NCBI GenBank assembly: GCA_017745175.1
Contig: JAGHZY010000010.1
Location: 34,414-98,413 of the forward strand
DNA length: 64,000 nucleotides
Direction: 5' to 3'
DNA from: Sphingopyxis sp.
Lineage (GTDB): Bacteria; Pseudomonadota; Alphaproteobacteria; Sphingomonadales; Sphingomonadaceae
Within the stretch, counting starts at the first letter, position 1. Each line of letters starts with the position of its first letter. Of the stretch, positions 42,756-52,000 are shown piece after piece. Position numbers and translations under genes: made by a program. The notes beneath the pieces are model-generated. The model ran no database searches. It was given only the letters and a program-made list of their open reading frames with translations, and was not told the origin of the DNA.

Positions 42756-44083
42756 GCGGAATATCCTTCAATCAGGGTCTGGCGGGAAAATTCGAAATCG
42801 ACCTGCGCCTTGGCAGGCTGCGAGACGTAGGCGAGCTGGTCGGCGTGGCGCGCGATCGCGGTGTCCAGCACCGGATCGGCGCCGGCGACGTAAGCCCCCA
42901 TCAGCATCAGGTCGCGATTCTCTTCATAGGCGGACCAGAGCTGGCGGAAGCGCGCGGCGGCGGCGGCGTGTTCGGGATCGACCGAATCGACCATCGTGCG
43001 CGACAGCGAGCGCGCGACGTCGATCGCGGGATAGACCCCCTGTTCGGCGAGCTGGCGCGACAGGATGATATGGCCATCGACGATCGCGCGCGCGGAGTCG
43101 ACGACCGGATCGTCGATGTCGCCGCCATCGGCGAGCACGGTATAGAGCGCGGTGATCGAGCCGCCTGTTTCGCGATCGATACCGGCGCGCTCGCAAAGCG
43201 AGGGGATCAGCGCGAAGACCGAAGGCGGATAGCCCTTCATCGTCGGCGGTTCGCCCAGCGTCAGCCCGATCTCGCGCTGGGCATGCGCGACGCGCGTCAG
43301 GCTGTCGATCAGCAGCAGCACTTTCTTGCCCTCGGCGCGGAACGCCTCGGCGATCGCGGTCGCGCGCATCGCGGCGCGCAGGCGGAGCAGGGGCGGGTGG
43401 TCGGCGGGAACCGCGACGACCACCGACTTCTTGCGCACTTCGGGGGGCAGCTTGGTCTCGACGAAGTCGCTGACCTCGCGGCTCCGCTCGCCGATCAGCC
43501 CGACGACGATGACGTCGCATTCGGTGCCCGCGATCATCTGGCCCATCAGCACCGACTTGCCGACGCCCGAGCCCGCTATGATCGCGACGCGCTGGCCTTC
43601 GCCGACGGTGAGCAGGCCGTTGATCGCGCGCACGCCCATGTTGAGCGGGCGGGTGACGCGGCCGCGGCGGAGCGGGTTGACCTTGCGGCCGGCGAGCGGC
43701 CACTGGAACTGCGACTTGACCGGCGGGCGGCCGTCGAGCGGATTGCCCTGCGCATCCATGATGCGGCCGAGCAATGTCTTGCCCACCGGCACCATGCTCG
43801 AAGCGCCGTGCGGCTCGACCGGCGCGCCGGTGACGAGCGGCTTGTTCATGTCGAAGGGGAGGACGAGGCTGCGGTGACCGCGAAAGCCCACGACCTCGCC
43901 ATAGACATAGTCGTTGTCGGCCGAACGGATGCGGACGTTGCTGCCGAGCGGCTGGGGGAAACCCGACACTTCGAGCATGATCCCCTCGTGCGAGACGAGC
44001 GTCCCGACGCGGCGCGGGCTGGCGTGCGCGAGATCGACGGGGTCGAGCAATTGCTGCGCGGAAAGGGCTAGGCGGCGGGTCAT
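42752..44083 (-). CDS. fliI: Flagellar export ATPase FliI
   Basis: 443 residues. Cytoplasmic ATPase of the export apparatus. Seen: N-terminal beta-barrel domain (1-90), Walker A GSGVGKS (171-177), VGLIGERSREV, Walker B VLLLIDSLTRVAHAQREIGL, and the ERAG motif in SLCERAGI. ATG 44083 overlaps the fliH stop by 4 bp; the longer upstream frame is fliH read out of frame. Confidence 0.97.
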   Translation of the reverse strand: MTRRLALSAQQLLDPVDLAHASPRRVGTLVSHEGIMLEVSGFPQPLGSNVRIRSADNDYVYGEVVGFRGHRSLVLPFDMNKPLVTGAPVEPHGASSMVPVGKTLLGRIMDAQGNPLDGRPPVKSQFQWPLAGRKVNPLRRGRVTRPLNMGVRAINGLLTVGEGQRVAIIAGSGVGKSVLMGQMIAGTECDVIVVGLIGERSREVSDFVETKLPPEVRKKSVVVAVPADHPPLLRLRAAMRATAIAEAFRAEGKKVLLLIDSLTRVAHAQREIGLTLGEPPTMKGYPPSVFALIPSLCERAGIDRETGGSITALYTVLADGGDIDDPVVDSARAIVDGHIILSRQLAEQGVYPAIDVARSLSRTMVDSVDPEHAAAAARFRQLWSAYEENRDLMLMGAYVAGADPVLDTAIARHADQLAYVSQPAKAQVDFEFSRQTLIEGYSA

Positions 44084-44679
44084 GCGGCCTCGCTTTCGCC
44101 GAGCGCCGAGCGGAGCTCTTCGAGATAGACCGCGCGGCCATGCTCGATCCATCCGGTCGAGGTTTCGATGCGGATGGTGCCGCGCATCATCGCCGCATCG
44201 CTCTCGACCGCCAGCGTGAGCGGGCAGTCCGCCAGCAGCGCGGCGTCCTCGGGGTGAACCCAGAGCGTCCGTGCCTTGTCTGCGTCGGCGATCATCGCGG
44301 CGGCTGTTTCGACCTGCGCCTGCAGCCATTCGGCGTCGATCGGCGCGGTGGCGACGATCTGGCGCACCAGCCGCTCGACGGTCGTGGCGATCAGTTGCGC
44401 GAGTTCCTCGCTCGGTTCGTCCTGCAGCGCGTCGGCGCCGGCGAGCAGCGCGAGCAGCTGGTGGCGCTCGGCGACGAACGCCGCTTCGGCAAGGCGCTGG
44501 CCTTCGGCGAGACCGAGCGCGAAGGGATCGTCGACGTCGGGTTCGTCGAAACTCTCTTCGGCGGGCTGCGGCGCATGCGCCGCCGGCGCGAAGGAGACCG
44601 GACGAAAGCCGCCGCCGCGCGCCATCGCATCGGCGAGGCTGACGGGCGCAAAGCCGGCTTCGGTGGCACGATCAGACAT
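44080..44679 (-). CDS. fliH: FliI regulator FliH
   Basis: 199 residues. Binds and holds FliI and docks it to the C ring. Seen: an acidic linker (EESFDEPDVDDPFALGLAEG), a helical central part (RLAEAAFVAERHQLLALLAG) and a C-terminal domain with LVRQIVATAPIDAEWLQAQV and VHPEDAALL, typical of the FliH/HrpE/V-ATPase E-subunit family. Overlaps fliG by 8 bp. Confidence 0.92.
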   Translation of the reverse strand: MSDRATEAGFAPVSLADAMARGGGFRPVSFAPAAHAPQPAEESFDEPDVDDPFALGLAEGQRLAEAAFVAERHQLLALLAGADALQDEPSEELAQLIATTVERLVRQIVATAPIDAEWLQAQVETAAAMIADADKARTLWVHPEDAALLADCPLTLAVESDAAMMRGTIRIETSTGWIEHGRAVYLEELRSALGESEAA

Positions 44680-45703
44680 AGTCGTCGCCTCCGCCCGCGA
44701 TCATGATTTCGCCCGCCGCCGCCATCTGGCGCACGATCTGCATCACGCTCTTCTGCGCGTCGTCGACGTCGATGCGCTTGACCATCGTCATCTCGTCCAT
44801 TTCGTCGCGGATCGTCTCGGCGGCGCGCTGCGACATGGTGGCGAGGCACATGTCGACCATTTCTTCGTCGGCACCCTTGAGTGCGATCGCGAGCTGGGCG
44901 GCGTCGACCGAGCGCAGCACGCTGCTGAGGCTCTTCTTGTCGAGGTCGCGCAGATTCTCGAAGATGAACATTTCTTCCTCGATCGTCTGGGCGAGGATGC
45001 GGTCGTGCTTCTTGAGCGACCGGAGCGTGCGTTCGGACAGCTGTTTCGGCATCTTCTTCATGATCTTGGCGACGTCGCCGGGGCCGCCGATCGCCTGCTT
45101 GGCGACGCGCTGGCCGTCGACATTGGCGCTCGCAAGCACCGATTCGAGATCCTCGATCGCCGCGGCGGGGACCGAGGTCAGCATCGCGGCGCGCAGCACC
45201 AGATCGGCCTGCAGCACTTCGTCGAGCGTCTCGATCGCGCGCGCGGCGACATCGGGGACGAGCACCGACAGGATCAGCGCGCCGACCTGCGGATGTTCGC
45301 TGGCGAGCAGGCCGCTGATCGCGTCGACGTCCATCCAGCGCAGCATTTCGAGCGACGCGGCGCTCCGCTGCGGCGCGACGGCGGCGAGGATATTGTCGGC
45401 GCGGACATTGCCCACGGCCTCGTTGATCACGGTGCGGATGCGCGTGTCGGCGCCGATCGCGAGCGCACTGACGTCGCGGCTGCGCGTCACGAAGCGGTCG
45501 AGCGCCTGCCCGATCTGATGCTCGCTGGCGTTGGCGGTGTCGAACATCGCCTTCGCGAGCCGGCGCACTTCCTCGGGATCGAGCTGTTTCAGGATCGTCG
45601 CGGCTTCGCTCTCGTCGAGCAGCATCAGCAGGATTGCTGCGGCGGCCGAGCCCTCGATCGCGGCCGGTGCGGGCGAATTATCCAGTCCGGCAAGCTCAGG
45701 CAC
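44672..45703 (-). CDS. fliG: Motor switch protein FliG
   Basis: 343 residues. Rotor protein on which the stator acts. Seen: N-terminal FliF-binding domain (AAILLMLLDESEAATILKQL), middle domain with the EHPQ motif (SEHPQVGALILS), GGPGDVAKIMKKMP, and the C-terminal torque helix with alternating charged residues (ENLRDLDKKSLSSVLRSVDA). Overlaps fliF by 8 bp. Confidence 0.97.
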   Translation of the reverse strand: MPELAGLDNSPAPAAIEGSAAAAILLMLLDESEAATILKQLDPEEVRRLAKAMFDTANASEHQIGQALDRFVTRSRDVSALAIGADTRIRTVINEAVGNVRADNILAAVAPQRSAASLEMLRWMDVDAISGLLASEHPQVGALILSVLVPDVAARAIETLDEVLQADLVLRAAMLTSVPAAAIEDLESVLASANVDGQRVAKQAIGGPGDVAKIMKKMPKQLSERTLRSLKKHDRILAQTIEEEMFIFENLRDLDKKSLSSVLRSVDAAQLAIALKGADEEMVDMCLATMSQRAAETIRDEMDEMTMVKRIDVDDAQKSVMQIVRQMAAAGEIMIAGGGDDYV

Positions 45704-47351
45704 GGGCGCCCTCCTGCATCAGGTGGCGAACGACGAGCGCGGCGCGCGCCGAATCCTGACGGACGAAAGCGCGGACGAGATTGGCGCGCGCTTCGTAGCT
45801 CGGCGCCTGCTCGATCATCTCGAGTGTGATTTCGCGGCCGCCCTGGCCATTGCCCAGCGCCGGCCGGTCGGTTGCGGCGAGCAGCGACGCCTCGAGCGCC
45901 TGATTCTGCTCGGCGCGCGCGGCGGCGCGCTGTTTCGCTGCGCGGATCATCGGACGGCCGATGAACAGGAAGGCGAGCAGCGCGGCGAGGATTGCGCCGA
46001 CCTGCTTGATCAGCGGCAGGAACCAGCCCTGGTCGTAAAAGGCGGGCGAGCTGTCTTCGACCGCGACGAACGGGCGCTGGTTGATCGCGACGAGGTCACC
46101 GCGCGTCGCGTCGTAACCGATCGCGCCCTTCACCAGATTGTCGATCTTGGTCAGGTCGGCCTGCGTCAGCGCCTTCTTGCCCTGGTTGAGCGCGACGGCG
46201 ACCGAGACGCGGCGCAGCTTGCCCTGCGGCGAATGCGTCACCGAAATCTCGCGGCCGACCTCATAGGCGCGCGCGGCGTTTTCGTTGCTTTCGGTGCCGG
46301 GTGCCGGCGCCGCGCCGGGCGGCACCGGTTGCGGACCGTTGGCGGTGACCGTCGTCGCCTGCGGCGGCTGGTTCGACAGCGCGCCGGGAATGCCGACCGC
46401 AGGCGCGCTCGCGCCGCTGGTCGAACGGGTGATCTGCTCGCTGGTCAGCGCGCGATCATTCTCGGGAAAGCTTTCGCGCGTCGCCTGGCTTTCGGACATG
46501 TCGACGTCGGCGTGGACCTCGACCGTGTAATTGCCCGCGCCGAGCATCGGGCCGAGCAGGGTGTCGAGCGCGCGGCGGAAACGGTCCTCGACCTGCAGCT
46601 GGAGCTGGAAGGCCTTCATGTCGCTGCCGCTGGCGGTGTCCGACAGCAGCGCGCCGCGCTGATCGATCACCGACACCTGATCGGCGTTCATGCCCGGAAC
46701 CGACGAGGCGACGAGGAAACGGATCGCCTGGACCTGACCATCGCTGAGCGAGCGGCCGTTCTGGAGGGTGAGCATGACCGATGCGGTCGCGGGCTTGTCC
46801 TCGCGGACGAACAGGCTGGGTTCGGCGGCGGCGACATGGACGCGCGCGCTCTTCACCGCGTCGATCGTTTCGATCGTGCGCGACAGATCGGCTTCGCGCG
46901 CCGAGCGCAGTGCTTCACCCTCGATCGCGCGGCTCGACCCCATGGGCAGCGACGCGATCAGGCTGTCGCCGCTCGGTGCGGCCTTGGGAAGGCCTTGCCC
47001 CGCCAGCGCGATGCGCGCCTGATGGAGCTTGTCGGCGTCGACGGTGAGCGCGCCGGTCGACGCATCGATGCTGTGCGCGATGCCCTGCGACTGCAGCGCG
47101 TCGGCGACGGCGGCCTTGTCGGCGTCGTCGAGTCCGGCGAAGAGCTGCGCCTGCGGTGCTGCCTGCATCGTGAAATATGCGAGCGCGGCGATGCCGATCG
47201 CCGAGGTCATCGCGATCGCGGGCAGCGCGCGCTGCACTGCCGGCTGGCGGATGAACTGGGTTACGGGAGCAAGGCGGCCGCCGAGGACGGGGGCGGGCAG
47301 ACGGTTTGCGGACCCGTCGTCGACGGGGGTCAGGATCTGGGCTTCGGCCAT
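45696..47351 (-). CDS. fliF: MS-ring protein FliF
   Basis: 551 residues. Forms the MS ring, the base on which the flagellum assembles. Seen: membrane helices near 44-64 and 425-445, the YscJ-like ring-building motifs (LFAGLDDADKAAVADALQSQ, MGSSRAIEGEALRSAREADL, ARVHVAAAEPSLFVREDKPA), a Pro-rich loop, and the C-terminal FliG-binding helix (YEARANLVRAFVRQDSARAA). 3 bp after fliE. Confidence 0.96.
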   Translation of the reverse strand: MAEAQILTPVDDGSANRLPAPVLGGRLAPVTQFIRQPAVQRALPAIAMTSAIGIAALAYFTMQAAPQAQLFAGLDDADKAAVADALQSQGIAHSIDASTGALTVDADKLHQARIALAGQGLPKAAPSGDSLIASLPMGSSRAIEGEALRSAREADLSRTIETIDAVKSARVHVAAAEPSLFVREDKPATASVMLTLQNGRSLSDGQVQAIRFLVASSVPGMNADQVSVIDQRGALLSDTASGSDMKAFQLQLQVEDRFRRALDTLLGPMLGAGNYTVEVHADVDMSESQATRESFPENDRALTSEQITRSTSGASAPAVGIPGALSNQPPQATTVTANGPQPVPPGAAPAPGTESNENAARAYEVGREISVTHSPQGKLRRVSVAVALNQGKKALTQADLTKIDNLVKGAIGYDATRGDLVAINQRPFVAVEDSSPAFYDQGWFLPLIKQVGAILAALLAFLFIGRPMIRAAKQRAAARAEQNQALEASLLAATDRPALGNGQGGREITLEMIEQAPSYEARANLVRAFVRQDSARAALVVRHLMQEGARA

Positions 47352-47354
47352 GGA

Positions 47355-47696
47355 TTACACCGGCATGTTCATGATGTCGCGGTACGCGGAGAGCAGCTTG
47401 TTGCGCACCTGCAGGGTGGTTTCGAAACCGAGCGAGGCCTTCTGGCGCTCGATCATCACGCTGACGATGTCGTGCGTGTCGCCGCGTTCATAGGCTTCGC
47501 TGACCTGGCTTGCCTTCGTTTGCTGCGCGTTGACCTGCTGCAGCGCATTGTTGATCGCGGCGCCGAAATCGGGTGCGCCGGCGGCGGCGTCGCCCGCCCC
47601 GGCCGCGCCGCGCCCGGCGGCGCGTTGCAGCGCCTGATTCTGATTGAGGATCGAACTGCGCATCTGCAGCAGCCGGCTCGGGTCAATCGTGCTCAT
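47355..47696 (-). CDS. fliE: Hook-basal body protein FliE
   Basis: 113 residues. Adaptor between MS ring and rod. Seen: the FliE C-terminal block with GDTHDIVSVMIERQKASLGF, ETTLQVRNKLLSAYRDIMNM, preceded by an Ala/Gly-rich stretch. First gene of the fliE-to-flhB operon (about 11.7 kb, 15 genes, mostly overlapping), behind a sigma54 promoter. Confidence 0.95.
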   Translation of the reverse strand: MSTIDPSRLLQMRSSILNQNQALQRAAGRGAAGAGDAAAGAPDFGAAINNALQQVNAQQTKASQVSEAYERGDTHDIVSVMIERQKASLGFETTLQVRNKLLSAYRDIMNMPV

Positions 47697-47749
47697 TGCT
47701 TCTTCATCCGTCCTGTTGCGCGGCGGTCTGCCGCACGCACAAAGAAGAA

Positions 47750-47766
47750 TGCAAAGCTCGTGCCAA
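47750..47766 (-). promoter_or_regulatory. Sigma54-type promoter of the fliE-to-flhB operon
   Basis: Minus-strand TTGGCACGAGCTTTGCA, full match to TGGCAC-N5-TTGC with GG-N10-GC spacing, 53 bp before fliE. AT-rich DNA directly upstream (TTGAAAATATGCCATTAATA) resembles the stretch before the flgB promoter. Confidence 0.88.
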
Positions 47767-47850
47767 ATATATTAATGGCATATTTTCAATGGATTGATTG
47801 AAGCGCCACCCGCCTCTTGGATGCTTTCGGCGTTTTTTTGACGCGGGCGC

Positions 47851-47877
47851 TTAATCGTCTGTGCGCCGCGCCGTTAC
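47851..47877 (+). promoter_or_regulatory. FliA (sigma28)-type promoter of fliC
   Basis: TTAATCGT-N11-GCCGTTAC, 68 bp before the flagellin ATG, divergent from the fliE sigma54 promoter. Confidence 0.75.
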
Positions 47878-47945
47878 TGCTTCCGTGACCGCTCCTCGAG
47901 CCCTCACATCACGGGAATGGCCATCGAGGCCGGAAAGGAACAAAG

Positions 47946-48767
47946 ATGACTGTCATCAACACCAATGTGAGCGCGCTTCGCGCCCAGAATAACTCGCGCG
48001 TCGCCAGCCAAATGCAGTCGCAGGCAATGGAACGCCTGTCGAGCGGCAAGCGCATCAACGCCGCCAAGGACGACGCCGCCGGTCTCGCCATCGCGACCCG
48101 CATGGAAGCCACCACCCGCGGTTTGACCCAGGCGGTCCGCAACGCCAACGACGGCATTTCGCTGGCGCAGACGGCCGACAGCGCTGCCGGCAGCATTTCG
48201 GACATCCTCGTCCGTATGCGCGAGTTGTCGGTTCAGTCGGCCAACGGCACCAATGGCACCACTGACCGCGCTGCGCTGCAGACCGAAGTCGCCGCTCTGA
48301 TCTCGCAGATCGGCGACATCGCGACGCGCACCGACTTCAACGGCAACAAGCTGCTCAATGGCAGCGCCGCGACCGGCTTTGACATCCAGACCGGCACCGC
48401 CACGGGCGAGACGGTCAACATCACGATCGCCGATATGCAGGCCGCTGCGCTTGGTGTCGGCGCGCTCGATATTTCGACCGCGGCGGGTGCATCGGGTGCG
48501 CTCGCAACGCTCGACACGGCGATCCAGACGGTCGCGACGCAGCGTGCCAACCTCGGTGCCCAGCAGAACCGCCTGACCTCGGCTGTCGATAATTTGACGT
48601 CGACCGTCACGAATCTGTCGGAATCGAAGTCGCGCATCGAAGACGCCGATTTCTCGGTCGAATCGACGAACCTCGCGGCCGCCGGCATCCTGGCGCAGGC
48701 ATCGACCGCGATGCTCGCCCAGGCGAACCAGAGCGCGCAGGGCGTGATGAACCTGCTCCGCGGCTAA
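47946..48767 (+). CDS. fliC: Flagellin
   Basis: 273 residues, the short alphaproteobacterial type made mostly of D0/D1 helices. Filament subunit. Seen: N-terminal VINTNVSALRAQNNSRVASQ, ERLSSGKRINAAKDDAAGLA, and C-terminal SRIEDADFSVESTNLAAAGI, LAQASTAMLAQANQSAQGVM. The variable D2/D3 region is nearly absent. GAAAGGAACAAAG precedes the ATG. Only flagellin gene in the window; expressed alone from a FliA-type promoter and ended by a strong terminator. Confidence 0.97.
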   Translation: MTVINTNVSALRAQNNSRVASQMQSQAMERLSSGKRINAAKDDAAGLAIATRMEATTRGLTQAVRNANDGISLAQTADSAAGSISDILVRMRELSVQSANGTNGTTDRAALQTEVAALISQIGDIATRTDFNGNKLLNGSAATGFDIQTGTATGETVNITIADMQAAALGVGALDISTAAGASGALATLDTAIQTVATQRANLGAQQNRLTSAVDNLTSTVTNLSESKSRIEDADFSVESTNLAAAGILAQASTAMLAQANQSAQGVMNLLRG

Positions 48768-48822
48768 AATCCGCGACCAAATTTCAGGCTATATTCGGTT
48801 GGTCCCTTAGATAGCCTGATCC

Positions 48823-48859
48823 GATGCCCCGGCCCCCACAGCCGGGGCATCTTCTTTTT
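48823..48859 (+). terminator. Rho-independent terminator of fliC
   Basis: Perfect 11-bp stem GATGCCCCGGC / GCCGGGGCATC with a 7-nt loop followed by TTCTTTTT. 55 bp after the fliC stop. Confidence 0.92.
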
Positions 48860-48924
48860 GGACGACCGGCAAGCGCGAGCTGGCGTGATGACCGGTTTCG
48901 ACCGGAAGCGAACCTGTCTTTCAT

Positions 48925-48997
48925 CGTCATCCCGGACTTGATCCGGGATTTACGACGACGGTGCGGTTATGGATCCCGGATCAAGTCCGGGATGACG
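48925..48997. repeat. Long palindromic REP-like element
   Basis: Two exactly complementary 25-bp arms, CGTCATCCCGGACTTGATCC plus GGGAT at 48925-48949 and its reverse complement at 48973-48997, separated by 23 bp. Each arm is itself an imperfect palindrome (CCCGGACTTGATCCGGG). It sits between the fliC terminator and the dnaE2 3' end. A diverged relative occurs at 54681-54757. The rest of the 310-bp gap between fliC and dnaE2 shows nothing else. Confidence 0.8.
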
Positions 48998-49077
48998 AAG
49001 TGGGCGAGCGAACGTCAACCTCCATCCCCAGGCCGCCGTGTCCGCAACCGGGACGACTGTCGCCGGAAAACAAGCGC

Positions 49078-52000
49078 TCAATGAAAATCCCGCGACCGGG
49101 GCAGAATGCGGACGTTGCGCGGATGGCCGTGCTGCGCCGCATGGCCGCGCGGCGATTGCGGATATTTCACCTCGTCGGCGTGGCAGACCTCGGGATCGAA
49201 CCGCCGGTCGCTGCCCAGCGTATCGAGCATCGCCGTCCGGTCGACGATCCGCGTCGCCATCAGGTGGATGACGCCCTCCCTGCTGCGCTGCACCTCGCCC
49301 TCGGCAAGCATCAGTCGCGACGCCATCACCGCGCGGCGATAGCGTTCGAAATGGCGCGCCCATAAGAGGATGTTGACGATCCCGCCCTCGTCCTCGAGCG
49401 TGATGAAGATCGCATTGCCCTTGCCGGGGCGCTGGCGGATCAGCACGACCCCCGCGGTGCGGATAACCGATCCGTTCTTCGCCGCGGCGACCTGTGTGGC
49501 GCTCAGCACCCCTTCGCGTTCGAAATCGCGGCGCAGGAAAGCCATCGGATGGCCCTTCAGCGACAGCCGTGTCGTCTGATAGTCGGTGAGCACATGCTCG
49601 ACCATCGGCGTCGGCGGCAGCGCTGCATCCTCCTCGGCTCCCAGTTCGGCCGCCCCGGCCGCACCGAATAGCGGCAGCACCCCCTGCCGCACGCGACGCG
49701 CATCCCAGAGCGCGGGGCGCCGCTCGAGCCCCATCGAGCGGCACGCATCGGCATCGGCGATCAGGCGCAGCGCGCGCGACGGCAGATTCGCGCGGCGTGC
49801 GAGCTCCTCGACCGAGGCGAAGGGCGCCGCGTTACGCGCCTTGGCGATTTCGTCCGCCCACTCCTCGCGAAACCCGTCGACCTGCCGGAAGCCGAGCCGG
49901 AGCGCGAGGCTGCCGTTGCCCGTCCGTTCGAGGCTGTTGTCCCAATGGCTGGCGTTCACATCGACCTCGCGCACCTCGACCCCATGCTCGCGCGCGTCGC
50001 GCACGAGCTGGGCGGGAGCGTAAAAGCCCATCGGCTGTGCGTTGAGAATGCCGCATGCGAAGACGGCGGGGTGGTGGCATTTCAGCCATGACGACACATA
50101 AACGAGCTTGGCGAACGACTGGGCGTGACTTTCGGGAAAGCCGTAGCTTCCGAAACCTTCGATCTGCTTGAAGCAGCGGGCCGCGAAATCGGGTTCGTAG
50201 CCGCGCCGTACCATGCCGCCGATCATCTTCTCCTTATATTGATGGATCGTTCCGGCATTGCGGAAGGTTGCCATCGCCCGCCGGAGGCCGTTCGCTTCAT
50301 CGGGCGTGAAACCCGCCGCGACGATTGCCAGCTTCATCGCTTGCTCCTGAAAGAGCGGCACGCCCTCGGTTTTCCCGAGCACCTCTTCCAGTTCGTTCGC
50401 TTCTGAACCGGCGCGCATCGGCAGTTCGGGCTTTTCCTCCTGATTGCGACGACGAAGATAGGGGTGAACCATATCGCCCTCGATCGGACCCGGCCGAACA
50501 ATCGCCACCTGAATGACAAGGTCGTAGAATTTGCGCGGGCGCAGTCGCGGTAACATATTGATCTGTGCCCGGCTCTCTACCTGAAAGACGCCGATGCTGT
50601 CGCCCTTGCAAAGCATATCGTAGACAACCGGATCTTCTACCGGGACCGACTTGAGGTCGTGATCGCCGAGACCGTGCAACCGCATCAGGTCGAAACATTT
50701 GCGGATGCAGGTCAGCATCCCGAGCGCGAGCACATCGACCTTCATCAAGGCCAGTTCGTCGATATCGTCCTTGTCCCACTCGATGAAAGTGCGATCCTCC
50801 ATCGCGGCATTGTGAATGGGCACCGTCTCGTCGAGCCTGTCTTCGGTCAGGACATAGCCGCCGACATGCTGCGACAGGTGGCGCGGGAAAGTGAGAAGCT
50901 GCGCGACGATCCATTGCAGCCGTGCAATATCGTCCAGCGCGGGGTCAAGGCCCGCTTCGACGAAGCGCTCGACGGGCATTTCGCTGCCCCAGCTGCCCCA
51001 GGTCGTGTCGGCGAGCCGCTGCGTGATATCCTCGCTGAGACCCAGCGCCTTGCCGACCTCGCGTACCGCACTGCGCGGACGGTAATGGATCACCGTCGCG
51101 GCAATGCCCGCGCGCCGCCGCGTGTAACGGCGATAGACATATTGCATCACCTCCTCGCGCCGTTCGTGCTCGAAGTCGACGTCGATGTCGGGCGGCTCGC
51201 GCCGTTCCTCGGACAGGAAACGGGTGAAGAGCAGATTGTTATAGATCGGATCAATCGAGGTTATTTCGAGCAGATAGCAGACGAGTGAATTGGCCGCCGA
51301 CCCGCGTCCTTGGCAGAGGATTGGGGGCTCCTGCGTCCGCGCGAATTTCACGATGTCGTGGACGGTCAGGAAGTAGCAAGCAAAATTGCATTTGCGGATG
51401 AGCGAGAGTTCTTCATCAAGCACCGTCTGCCAACGGTCGGGCAAGCCGTCCGGATGAAGCCTGTTCGCAGCGCCCATGACCATATGTTCGAGCCAGCTTT
51501 GGGGTTCCCAACCTTCGGGGACCGGCTCGTGCGGATATTCATATTCCAGATCTCGCAGGGAAAAACCGATGCGATCGAGTATCTTCATGCTTTCATCGAG
51601 CGCTTCGGGACAGGTGCGGAACAAACGTCGCATTTCCTGCGGCGCCTTCAGATGGCGCTCGCCATTGGCGCGGAGCAGCCGGCCGGCATCGCCCAAGTTC
51701 GTACCCTCGCGGATGCAGGTGATGACATCGTGGAGCGGCCGCTGCGCGCGCGTGGCGTAAAGCGCGTCGTTGGTCGCGAGCATCGGAATGCCGACACGGT
51801 CAGCCAGTGATTCCAGCCGGGCGAGGTGGCGGCGATCGCTGCCGCCTCTCGGCATCGTTGCGCCCAGCCATAGCGAGTCCGGCGCGACCTTTCTGAGGCG
51901 GCGAAGGGTGAACTCATCCTTTTCGGTCGCCATCGCGATCAGGATCATATCTTCGCAGTGGATCAGCAGGTTTTTGAACTTCATCACGCAGTCGCCCTTT

